A stretch of DNA of 64,000 bases from CBDFGN01 sp965247065 (GTDB lineage: Bacteria > Bacteroidota > Bacteroidia > Cytophagales > Cyclobacteriaceae). The position numbers and the translations under genes are program-made. This document shows, piece by piece, positions 56,923 through 64,000 of this stretch. The stretch covers positions 620,001 to 684,000 of the forward strand of contig CBDFGN010000006.1 of NCBI GenBank assembly GCA_965247065.1, in the 5' to 3' direction. Position 1 is the stretch's first letter. The number at the start of each line of letters is the position of its first letter. The notes below the pieces were generated by a model that saw nothing but the letters and a program-made list of their open reading frames with translations, ran no database searches and was not told the origin of the DNA.

Positions 56923-57109
56923 GAGGAAACTAACCTATCAACAGGCAATGGACCAGCTTGAGGTCATTGTCAAGAAACTGGAAAATGACGATACCACCAT
57001 CGATGAACTTGGAGGTCTGGTGGCCAAGGCACTGGAATTAGTAAAGTCCTGCCGGGTGAGGCTCAAGCAAACCGAGGAGCATCTCAATCAGGCTTTGGAG
57101 GAGGATTGA
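56915..57109 (+). CDS. xseB: Exodeoxyribonuclease VII small subunit
   Basis: A 64-residue protein with LTYQQAMDQLEVIVKKLENDDTTIDELGGLVAKALELVKSCRVRLKQTEEHLNQ, the conserved helical pair of XseB. It starts inside the end of xseA (8-base overlap). The normal length is 60-80 residues. It binds the large subunit to form the active exonuclease. Confidence 0.95.
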   Translation: MAKRKLTYQQAMDQLEVIVKKLENDDTTIDELGGLVAKALELVKSCRVRLKQTEEHLNQALEED

Positions 57110-57129
57110 ATTGATAAGATTAACGATCG

Positions 57130-58914
57130 ATGTTTCATAGATTCTTGTATTACGGCGCTTTTCTTTGGATATGCGCATTGGAGATAGCAACCGGACAACA
57201 ATTGAGTTATGTTCTGGAGATGCCAGCGCCGCACACTCATTACTTTAAGGTTACTATGAACCTCAATGGGGCGTCTGGCGAGTATGTTGACTTTAAGATG
57301 GCCACTTGGGCCCCTGGTTCTTATTTGATTCGTGAATTTTCCAGGAATGTGGAAGAGTTCGCCGCTAGTCGGGGAAGAGATATTTTGGATCATCAAAAAA
57401 TCGATAAGAATACCTGGAGAGTTTTCTACGAGGGTGCCGGTCCCGTGCAAGTAGAGTATCGGGTTTATGCGTTTGAAATGTCGGTAAGGACCAGTTTTCT
57501 GGATTCAGATCATGGTTATGTCAATGGATCCAGCGTTTTTATGTATCCTGATCAGAAGCTGGATCTCGCTTCCACATTGACAATCCACCCGTTTGATGGG
57601 TGGGAGGTAGTCACTACGGCACTGGAACCTGTGGAATCTCCGTTTAAATTCAAATCTCCAGATTATCACACGCTGGTCGACTCTCCAATCGAAATAGGAA
57701 ACCACGAGGTCCATCACTTTGCCGCCGCAGGTACGGATCACACCGTCGCTATCTATGGTTCAGGCAACTACCAGATTGATAAACTGCTTAGAGACATGGC
57801 CTCGGTGGTGGAAGAGACGACTCGCGTATTTGGGGAAAACCCCAATTCTGAATTCACCTTTCTAATCCATAATTTGGACAGGCCCTCCGGGGGTTTGGAA
57901 CATTTTAACTCAACCACCCTACAGGTGCACCGTTGGACCTATCAGCCTCACCAAAAATATTTGAGATTTCTGAGCCTGGTCGCCCATGAGTACTTCCATC
58001 TCTGGAACGTAAAGCGGCTAAGGCCCAGGATCTTTATCCCTTACGACTACGACAAGGAAAACTACACCCGGCTTTTATGGGTGATGGAAGGTTTTACTGA
58101 TTATTACGACCTGCTGCTGGTGCGTTCAGCAGGGTTTATGGACGAAAATTTGTTTTTGAGCAAACTTGGGGCAATGATCAACACGGTCGAGAACAGACCC
58201 GGAAATAAGGTCCAATCTGTCACTGACGCTAGTTTTGATGCTTGGATTAAGACATACCGGAGGGATGAAAATTCAGGCAACAGCTCCATCTCTTATTATT
58301 CCAAGGGGGCTGTTATTGGATTGATTTTAGACCTTGCCATTCTCAAAAGCAGCCAGGGAGCCCACTCCATGGATGATCTAATGCGATATCTATATCGGCA
58401 GTATTACGAAGAACAATATTTTGGATTGACTGAGGAAAACATGCAACGGGCAGTTGAAAAGTTCCTTGGTCAAAATCCTGATCAATTCTTTGACCAATAC
58501 GTCTACGGGACCGATAGGCTTGAGTACGAAGAGCACCTGGAGTATGTGGGCCTAAATCTAACCAACCAGTCAGATACTTCAAGGATCAATCTGGGCATTC
58601 ACTTTGAACCTGGTGTCAACCTTAGAGTTTCGGAGGTAGTTCGGGGAACATCGGCTTACTTGGGGGGTATTAATGTGGGAGATGAGATTATTGCCTTGGA
58701 CGGATACAGGGTGCGCGATTCCAACCTAGGAACCATTCTGGATAACAAGATCGCAGGAGATAGCATAGAGGTGGATCTGGTAAGGGATGGACGCCTTCGG
58801 ACCCTGCAATTGCGAACGCTGGCCGACAGAACTTTTGACTATGTCGTGACTCAAATTGATAAGCCCAACCAGGAACAGAAAAAGCTTTATCGGCTCTGGT
58901 TAAGGAACCAGTAA
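57130..58914 (+). CDS. M61 family metallopeptidase with PDZ domain
   Basis: A 594-residue secreted protein. A signal peptide (YYGAFLWICALEIATGQ) is followed by the N-terminal M61 beta-domain (FKVTMNLNGASGEYVDFKMATWAPGSYLIREFSRNV). The catalytic domain has HEYFHLWNVKRLRP at residues 286-299 (His286, Glu287, His290) and EGFTDYYDLLLVRSAG as the third ligand region. A C-terminal PDZ domain follows (VSEVVRGTSAYLGGINVGDEIIALDGYRV). It is related to glycyl aminopeptidase and probably periplasmic. It lies 20 bases after xseB. Confidence 0.9.
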   Translation: MFHRFLYYGAFLWICALEIATGQQLSYVLEMPAPHTHYFKVTMNLNGASGEYVDFKMATWAPGSYLIREFSRNVEEFAASRGRDILDHQKIDKNTWRVFYEGAGPVQVEYRVYAFEMSVRTSFLDSDHGYVNGSSVFMYPDQKLDLASTLTIHPFDGWEVVTTALEPVESPFKFKSPDYHTLVDSPIEIGNHEVHHFAAAGTDHTVAIYGSGNYQIDKLLRDMASVVEETTRVFGENPNSEFTFLIHNLDRPSGGLEHFNSTTLQVHRWTYQPHQKYLRFLSLVAHEYFHLWNVKRLRPRIFIPYDYDKENYTRLLWVMEGFTDYYDLLLVRSAGFMDENLFLSKLGAMINTVENRPGNKVQSVTDASFDAWIKTYRRDENSGNSSISYYSKGAVIGLILDLAILKSSQGAHSMDDLMRYLYRQYYEEQYFGLTEENMQRAVEKFLGQNPDQFFDQYVYGTDRLEYEEHLEYVGLNLTNQSDTSRINLGIHFEPGVNLRVSEVVRGTSAYLGGINVGDEIIALDGYRVRDSNLGTILDNKIAGDSIEVDLVRDGRLRTLQLRTLADRTFDYVVTQIDKPNQEQKKLYRLWLRNQ

Positions 58915-58968
58915 CGGTTCTTGAGCCATTCTCCGTCCCGATAAGGGCTTAATTACTACTTTTGTGAA

Positions 58969-60984
58969 ATGACCCGGAAAGAAGCAAAAAAGGCAATCGA
59001 AGACCTGTTCGATAGAGTCAATTACTTCAACAATCAGTATTATCAGCACCAGAGCTCAAAAATCAGTGATTATGAATTTGATCAACTCCTTTCCAGGCTA
59101 ATCAAACTTGAAGAAGATTTTCCAGATCTAAAATCCGACTACTCCCCTACCCAGAGAGTTGGAGGCACGATCACCAAATCCTTTGAAACCGTAGTCCACA
59201 AATTCCCCATGTTATCCCTCGGTAATACCTATTCCACTGAGGAGATAGTTGAATTCGACAAGCGTGTCGAAAAGGGCCTCGCAGGTGATCATTATGAATA
59301 TTTTTGTGAGTTGAAATTTGATGGAGTGGCCATCAGCCTAACTTACGAGAACGGGGTTCTGCTGCAAGCGGTAACTCGTGGGGACGGCACAAGAGGAGAT
59401 AATATCACTGCTAATGCCAAAACGATCCGCTCTATACCGCTTCAGCTCAAACGCGGTAATTATCCGCCAAGTTTTGAAGTTCGCGGTGAGGTTTTTATGC
59501 CGCTCACGGCATTTAAGGCTTTGAACAAAGAAAGAGAGGACATCGGAGAGCAGCCATTGGCCAATCCCAGAAATACAACTTCCGGTACTTTGAAAATGCA
59601 AGATTCCCGAATCGTCGCCAGCCGGAAGCTTGACTGTTACTTGTACTCGCTCTTGGGCGATACTGTAGGTGACCGGAGCCACGAGGAATCCGTTTTGAAT
59701 TTAGAGAAATGGGGGTTCAATATCTCGCCGACCTATCAAAAATGTAAAAACACGGAACAAGTCTTCAAGTACATACAGAAGTGGGAAAACAAGCGGTTGG
59801 AATTGCCCCTTGAGACCGATGGAATCGTTGTAAAGATAAATGACTATGAGCAGCGTGAAAGGTTAGGATTCACTGCCAAAAGCCCGCGCTGGGCTATATC
59901 GTTTAAATACAAGTCGGAGAATGTCGCTACGAAACTTCAGGATATTAGCTATCAGGTGGGTCGAACTGGGGCAGTAACGCCGGTAGCACAATTACAGCCA
60001 GTAGTTTTGGCTGGGACCACAGTGAAAAGAGCTTCGTTACACAATGCCAATGAAATTTTAAGACTTGATGTTAGGATTGGGGACACCGTCTTTGTGGAAA
60101 AAGGGGGAGAAATCATTCCCAAAGTCACCGGAGTAAAACTGGATGAACGACATCCCAATTCCCAGCCGGTTAAATATCTACGAAATTGCCCTGAATGCGG
60201 CACTCAACTGGTTAGGAACGAAAATGAGGCAGTCCACTTTTGCCCCAACGAAAAAAACTGTCCACCTCAGATCAAGGGACGAATACAGCATTTCATACAG
60301 AGAAACGCCATGGACATCAATAGCCTGGGGGAGCAAACCATCAGGTTGTTGTATGAGCAGGGATTCGTAAAGACCCCAGCGGACTTATACCAGCTGACCT
60401 ATGAAGATATTTTTGATTTGGAGGGTTTCAAGGATCTGTCCACAAAGAATCTCTTGGCCGGCATTGAAGTGTCGAAGGCGATTCCATTCCCAAACGTTTT
60501 GTTTGCTTTGGGCATTCGTTATGTCGGAAGAACCGTTGCTGAGAAGCTGGCCGGCCATTTCAAGGACATTGATAAGTTACAAGAGGCGAATTACGACGAA
60601 CTAATCGAAGTGCCCGAAATTGGGGAGCGTATCACCTTAAGCATCCTGGAATTCTTTAAGGACCCGGACAACCGGCTGATGGTCCAACAGTTGGAAGAGG
60701 CGGGTATCCAGCTTAGGGGCGGCAACGAACCGGGGGGCGCCGACAGCGATGTATTGGAAGGAAAAAGCTTTGTGGTTTCCGGAGTATTCTCCAACTATAG
60801 TCGGGATGACATAAAAAATGCGATAAAAAGGAATGGCGGAAAAGTCTTATCTTCGGTCTCCGGAAAATTGGACTACTTAGTGGCGGGGGAGAATATGGGT
60901 CCGGCCAAGCTTCAAAAAGCCGAAAAATTGGGCATTGAAATTATTTCGGAAAATGATTTCGAGGCCATGATAAATAGCCAGTAA
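58969..60984 (+). CDS. ligA: NAD-dependent DNA ligase
   Basis: A 671-residue ligase of normal length. The Ia domain is at the N-terminus (YYQHQSSKISDYEFDQLLSRL). The adenylation lysine Lys116 is in CELKFDGVAISL, and ETDGIVVKIND and WAISFKYKSE mark the nucleotidyltransferase domain. The OB-fold follows, then the four-cysteine zinc finger (CPECGTQL...CPNEKNCPPQIKGRIQHF), the helix-hairpin-helix region and a C-terminal BRCT domain (LEGKSFVVSGVFSNYSRDDIKNAIKRNGGKVLSSVSGKLDYLVAG). It seals nicks in replication and repair. It is downstream-coupled to the DUF6913 gene (shared A of TAATG at 60984). Confidence 0.97.
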   Translation: MTRKEAKKAIEDLFDRVNYFNNQYYQHQSSKISDYEFDQLLSRLIKLEEDFPDLKSDYSPTQRVGGTITKSFETVVHKFPMLSLGNTYSTEEIVEFDKRVEKGLAGDHYEYFCELKFDGVAISLTYENGVLLQAVTRGDGTRGDNITANAKTIRSIPLQLKRGNYPPSFEVRGEVFMPLTAFKALNKEREDIGEQPLANPRNTTSGTLKMQDSRIVASRKLDCYLYSLLGDTVGDRSHEESVLNLEKWGFNISPTYQKCKNTEQVFKYIQKWENKRLELPLETDGIVVKINDYEQRERLGFTAKSPRWAISFKYKSENVATKLQDISYQVGRTGAVTPVAQLQPVVLAGTTVKRASLHNANEILRLDVRIGDTVFVEKGGEIIPKVTGVKLDERHPNSQPVKYLRNCPECGTQLVRNENEAVHFCPNEKNCPPQIKGRIQHFIQRNAMDINSLGEQTIRLLYEQGFVKTPADLYQLTYEDIFDLEGFKDLSTKNLLAGIEVSKAIPFPNVLFALGIRYVGRTVAEKLAGHFKDIDKLQEANYDELIEVPEIGERITLSILEFFKDPDNRLMVQQLEEAGIQLRGGNEPGGADSDVLEGKSFVVSGVFSNYSRDDIKNAIKRNGGKVLSSVSGKLDYLVAGENMGPAKLQKAEKLGIEIISENDFEAMINSQ

Positions 60985-61523
60985 TGTCGGTCCTCGGAAA
61001 AAATTTGGTGCCTCTTCAAACGCAGTTGCTCATTAAGAAAGATCGGAAACTGCACCATCGTGGCCCGGTAAATTACCAGCAAGCCTCCTGGATTGGAATT
61101 CTGTATTCAGTTGAAAACCGGTCCAAGCATGACGCCGTAACGGATTTCGTCGAGAGACTCCGTGAAGAGGGGAAGAAGGTTGAGATCATGACTTTTCTTG
61201 GGAAGGATAAGGACAATTATGATTTTAAGTACGATTTTTTCTCGGCTGCGCATATTAGCCTTTTCGGCAAAATCAAATCCCAAGGGGTAGAGGACTTTGT
61301 CAACAGGAAATTCGACTTACTTTTTTATTTGGATTATGAGCAAAACCCATACCTCGAGCCTCTGCTCGTATTGAGCCAGGCCCGATGCCGGATTGGTCGG
61401 CTGGGCAAGGAAACCAAGAATGAACTTTTCGAGCTGATGATCAAAACTGAAAAGGGTTCGATAACCAACCTAATCGAGCAGTTACACCATTATTCCAGAA
61501 TCTTCTCGACCAATGAGTCATAA
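60984..61523 (+). CDS. DUF6913 family protein
   Basis: A 179-residue cytosolic protein of a family conserved in Bacteroidota and often adjacent to dapA. It has SWIGILYSVENRSKHDAVTDFVERLREEGKKVEIMTFLGKDKDNYDFKYDFFSAAHISLFGKIKSQGVEDFVNRKFDLLFYLDYEQNPYLEPLLVLSQARCRIG, an alpha/beta pattern without known catalytic residues. It overlaps the ligA stop by one base and dapA by 11 bases, so it is translationally coupled to both. The function is unknown. Confidence 0.85.
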   Translation: MSVLGKNLVPLQTQLLIKKDRKLHHRGPVNYQQASWIGILYSVENRSKHDAVTDFVERLREEGKKVEIMTFLGKDKDNYDFKYDFFSAAHISLFGKIKSQGVEDFVNRKFDLLFYLDYEQNPYLEPLLVLSQARCRIGRLGKETKNELFELMIKTEKGSITNLIEQLHHYSRIFSTNES

Positions 61524-62433
61524 GTTTTCTGGAACCGGAGTGGCCCTAGTGACACCATTTGACCAAAACCTGCAAATCGATTTTAGCGGGATGAAAAGGC
61601 TTTTGGACCATACCGCCGAAAACGGGGTGAATTATTATGTGGTAAATGGGACTACGGGCGAATCAGTAACGACTACAAGAAAGGAAAAGGCGCTGGTTCT
61701 GGAGTTTGTCAAAAAAAACAATTCCGCCGGACTTCCTATTGTATACGGACTAGGGGGCAACAATACCGATCAGCTCGAGGCTGATCTGGGCGAAATCGAT
61801 TTAGATGGAGTCGATGCGCTGCTTTCGGTCAGCCCTTATTACAACAAGCCGTCTCAAGCCGGCTTGATACAGCATTACAACCGACTGGCGGACACATCGC
61901 CCCTGCCTATTGTCATATACAATGTGCCTGGACGAACATCCAGCAACGTTTCCGCAGCTACTACTACTGCCCTATCCAAGCATCCTCAAATCATCGGCAT
62001 CAAGGAGGCGTCAGGCGATTTGGAGCAATGCGCGGAAATCGCCCGCGATGCTGAGCCAGGCTTTCTCCTCCTGTCCGGAGAGGATATGCTGACCCTTCCC
62101 ATAATATCCGTTGGCGGCCAGGGCGTGATTTCAGTTTTGGCCAATGCCCTCCCCGTGCTTTTCACTAAGATGGTTGACTTGTGCTTAGAGAACCAATGGC
62201 AGAGTGCGCAGTCACTCCTCTATAAGCTACTGGAAATCAACCCTTTGATGTACCAAGAGAGTAATCCAGTTGGCATCAAACAATTACTAAAAGAGTTAGA
62301 AGTATGTGGCAATGAGGTCAGATTGCCCCTGGTTCCTGCCTCAACCAAACTCCAAAGCACAATTCGAAAAGCCCTGGAAGTTTTGGGGGTAGGTGCGTAT
62401 GGAGAGGATAAAAAAATAGGCGAATTTGAATAA
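61513..62433 (+). CDS. dapA: 4-hydroxy-tetrahydrodipicolinate synthase
   Basis: A 306-residue class I aldolase of the DapA family. The Schiff-base lysine Lys164 is in IGIKEASGDLEQC, Tyr136 is in YNVPGRTSSN, and the conserved NGTTGES and SPYYNKPSQ segments are present. It condenses pyruvate with aspartate semialdehyde in lysine and diaminopimelate synthesis. Its 3' end forms half of a terminator hairpin that serves the opposite strand. It overlaps the DUF6913 gene by 11 bases. Confidence 0.96.
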   Translation: MSHKFSGTGVALVTPFDQNLQIDFSGMKRLLDHTAENGVNYYVVNGTTGESVTTTRKEKALVLEFVKKNNSAGLPIVYGLGGNNTDQLEADLGEIDLDGVDALLSVSPYYNKPSQAGLIQHYNRLADTSPLPIVIYNVPGRTSSNVSAATTTALSKHPQIIGIKEASGDLEQCAEIARDAEPGFLLLSGEDMLTLPIISVGGQGVISVLANALPVLFTKMVDLCLENQWQSAQSLLYKLLEINPLMYQESNPVGIKQLLKELEVCGNEVRLPLVPASTKLQSTIRKALEVLGVGAYGEDKKIGEFE

Positions 62434-62442
62434 TTCGCCTAT
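62411..62442 (-). terminator. Intrinsic terminator for the Hc1-like gene, inside the dapA 3' end
   Basis: ATAGGCGAATT (62416-62426) and its complement AATTCGCCTAT (62432-62442) form a perfect 11-bp stem with a 5-base loop. On the minus strand the stem is followed by a run of six T (62416-62411). It lies 10 bases after the stop of the Hc1-like gene (minus strand) and overlaps the last codons of dapA (plus strand). Confidence 0.8.
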
Positions 62443-62452
62443 CAACGATGAG

Positions 62453-62632
62453 TTATTGAGTGTTCTTGATGTTTTGGACTTCAACCCGAATTGATTGGCC
62501 AAGGTTCTTCAATTCCTGCATTCCTTTTCTTACTCGGGTCCCTGCTGCTTGATTCCCTTTATCATAGAACTTGGAGAAGTCGCCATCTAGTGAGTCCACT
62601 AGGTCTTTGAGTTCCTGGAATCTGTTTGCCAT
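62453..62632 (-). CDS. Histone H1-like small protein (Hc1 family)
   Basis: A 59-residue protein beginning MANRFQELKDLVDSLDGDFSKFYDKGNQAAGTRVRKGMQELKNLGQSIRVEVQNIK. The DKGNQAAGTRVRKGMQ core is characteristic of the short Hc1/histone H1-like proteins of Bacteroidota, which bind DNA or associate with the nucleoid. The gene is small, with its own terminator (62411-62442). It is probably transcribed from the A/T-rich region at 62633-62740. Confidence 0.88.
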   Translation of the reverse strand: MANRFQELKDLVDSLDGDFSKFYDKGNQAAGTRVRKGMQELKNLGQSIRVEVQNIKNTQ

Positions 62633-62759
62633 GTTAATTGATTTTTAGGTAGTTAAAAAATGTATTTAATTAGGACAGCAATATAAATAAATAGTTCAGA
62701 AATCAATAAAATATAACGTTTTTTTATACAAAAAGGCGTTTTTTGGCGTCGGCCAATTT
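62633..62759 (-). promoter_or_regulatory. A/T-rich leader region of the Hc1-like gene
   Basis: A strongly A/T-rich stretch (62640-62745) separates the Hc1-like gene from the end of the synthase gene on the same strand. Its composition fits a promoter and leader for the highly expressed histone-like gene, but no exact box is assigned. Confidence 0.35.
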
Positions 62760-63992
62760 TTAGCCTTCTGCAGCAATCACCCCGGCTAATCCGCCCACCT
62801 TATAAATACCTTCCAGCAACTTGCTTTGAGTGGCTTCGAAAGCGCTGATAGTTTCCTGAACATTTTCCAGAGTATGTACCGCGGTTGGGATTATTCTGAG
62901 CATGATCTTTCCCTTAGGAATTACTGGATATACCATCACCGAGCAGAAAATGCTGAACTCCTCCCTAAGGTCAACCACCAAGTTTGCAGCTTCGTCACGG
63001 CCTCCCTCCAGGAAAATCGGAGTGACCGGAGATTGGGTCGCTCCCAGGTTGAATCCTCTTGACCTCAATTCTGACTGAAGTGCGGTTACGATTCTCCAAA
63101 GGCTCTCCTTTAGTTCGGGCTTGGTCTTCAATAGCTCCAGTCTCTTCATACCTCCAATGACAAATGGCATGGGTAATGATTTGGCAAAGATCTGAGACCG
63201 ACTATTGTATCGCATATAATTCAGCACCTTTGGATCGCCGGCCACAAAGGCGCCTATTCCGGCCATTGACTTGGCAAATGTTGAAAAATAAATGTCTACG
63301 TCATTCTGAACCCCTTGTTCCTCTCCTGCGCCTGCACCGGTGCTCCCCATCGTTCCGAAACCATGAGCATCATCAACCAGCAAGCGAAATTCATATTTGC
63401 TTTTAAGGGCAGCAATATCCTTAAGGTTGCCCATCCCACCGGACATTCCGAAGACGCCCTCGGTGATCACAAGTATCCCGCCACCGGTTTCAGCAATTAT
63501 CGTCTCTGCCCGCTTCAACCGATTTTCCAGGGCGTCCATATCATTATGGGGATAAACAAATCTTTTCCCGAAATGCAGCCTTACTCCATCCACAATACAG
63601 GCATGTGATTCAGTGTCATACACGATTACATCCCTTCGATCTACTAGCGTTTCGATCATCGAGAAAATACCCTGATAACCATAGTTCAGAAGCATACCTG
63701 CTGGCTTCCCGACAAACTCAGCTAATTGACTTTCAAATTTCTCGTGGTAAATGGTGTTTCCGGACATCATCCGTGCTCCCATCGGATAGGCCAATCCCCA
63801 CTCCTCAGCCGCCTCGGCATCTACTTTTCGAACTTCAGGATGGTTGGCAAGTCCCAGGTAGTTATTCAAACTCCAGGTGAGAACTTCCTTGCCCATGAAT
63901 TTCATCCTGGGGGCTATGTCACCTTCCAATTTAGGGAAAAAGAAAAACCCCTCCTTGACACCATCATACTGGCCCAAAGGAGATTTATCCAT
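62760..63992 (-). CDS. Alpha-oxoamine synthase, serine palmitoyltransferase-like
   Basis: A 410-residue PLP-dependent acyl-CoA transferase. LTWSLNNYLGLANHPEVRKV, GSRLxSG-like GARMMSGNTIYHEKFE, the PLP-contacting VDDAHGFGTMGSTGAG (Asp207, His210), and the Schiff-base Lys241 in STFAKSMAGIGAF are present. In Bacteroidota this group condenses serine or cysteate with fatty acyl-CoA to start sphingolipid or sulfonolipid (capnine) synthesis; 2-amino-3-ketobutyrate ligase and 8-amino-7-oxononanoate synthase are related alternatives. It is full length and its start lies eight bases inside the window edge. Confidence 0.88.
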   Translation of the reverse strand: MDKSPLGQYDGVKEGFFFFPKLEGDIAPRMKFMGKEVLTWSLNNYLGLANHPEVRKVDAEAAEEWGLAYPMGARMMSGNTIYHEKFESQLAEFVGKPAGMLLNYGYQGIFSMIETLVDRRDVIVYDTESHACIVDGVRLHFGKRFVYPHNDMDALENRLKRAETIIAETGGGILVITEGVFGMSGGMGNLKDIAALKSKYEFRLLVDDAHGFGTMGSTGAGAGEEQGVQNDVDIYFSTFAKSMAGIGAFVAGDPKVLNYMRYNSRSQIFAKSLPMPFVIGGMKRLELLKTKPELKESLWRIVTALQSELRSRGFNLGATQSPVTPIFLEGGRDEAANLVVDLREEFSIFCSVMVYPVIPKGKIMLRIIPTAVHTLENVQETISAFEATQSKLLEGIYKVGGLAGVIAAEG

Positions 63993-64000
63993 ACTTAGTT

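Noticed and set aside
1..64000. CRISPR arrays, tRNA or rRNA genes, prophage modules
   Set aside because: Reading through the window showed no regular spacer repeats, no cloverleaf-like or rRNA sequence that I recognise, and no phage structural genes.

Overview
The window looks like a chromosome segment of a Bacteroidota bacterium, probably of the Cytophagales type. The lineage call is inference from gene content: a FecI-type sigma factor, FecR and STN-domain TonB receptor followed by a DUF4249 lipoprotein, a type IX secretion C-terminal domain, an Hc1-like small histone, DUF4421, DUF4136, DUF5723 and DUF6913 proteins, and an alpha-oxoamine synthase of the sphingolipid/sulfonolipid type. No rRNA, tRNA or CRISPR array was recognised.

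Layout. 1-10 kb: a DUF5723 fragment, an SDR oxidoreductase, a ferredoxin-adenylate cyclase gene with two in-frame stops, and a FecI-FecR-TonB receptor-DUF4249 locus whose regulators are intact but whose receptor carries a frameshift, a nonsense codon and an IS982 insertion, and whose lipoprotein gene is frameshifted. 10-19.7 kb: envelope and metabolic genes, a large lipoprotein gene interrupted by one amber codon, an Nramp-like transporter followed by a sulfatase relic and a second relic of the Nramp 3' end, a homocysteine methyltransferase-like gene and an epimerase. 19.8-27.2 kb: the metabolic centrepiece, a minus-strand seven-gene cluster coxM-coxS-coxL-coxG-coxD-coxE-xdhC. CoxL carries the AYRCSFR motif of form I aerobic CO dehydrogenase, and the XdhC protein has an added YHS metal-binding domain. 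27-38.5 kb: assorted envelope genes, a Gfo/Idh/MocA oxidoreductase, and a MarR-adaptor-RND-TolC efflux operon with candidate operators. 38.5-51 kb: an insertion-sequence-rich stretch. A second identical IS982 copy splits an M20 amidohydrolase, an IS110 element splits a DUF4136 lipoprotein gene, and an IS3 element abuts a 5'-truncated adhesin. 51-64 kb: mostly intact housekeeping genes (xseA-xseB, ligA, dapA, an M61 peptidase, an ECF sigma/membrane protein/Spy-like cluster, an Hc1-like histone, and an alpha-oxoamine synthase).

How it fits together. The cox cluster would let an otherwise heterotrophic cell draw electrons from CO: CoxM, CoxS and CoxL form the Mo-Cu enzyme, CoxD, CoxE and XdhC mature it, and CoxG tethers it to the membrane. 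Much of the first 50 kb shows ongoing gene decay and IS activity. The two IS982 copies have clean 7-bp target duplications and lie in opposite orientation around a 33-kb block that contains the cox and RND loci. The noncoding 5' region of the IS110 element folds into three consecutive hairpins with loop sequences that match the element's own junctions, as expected of a bridge RNA.
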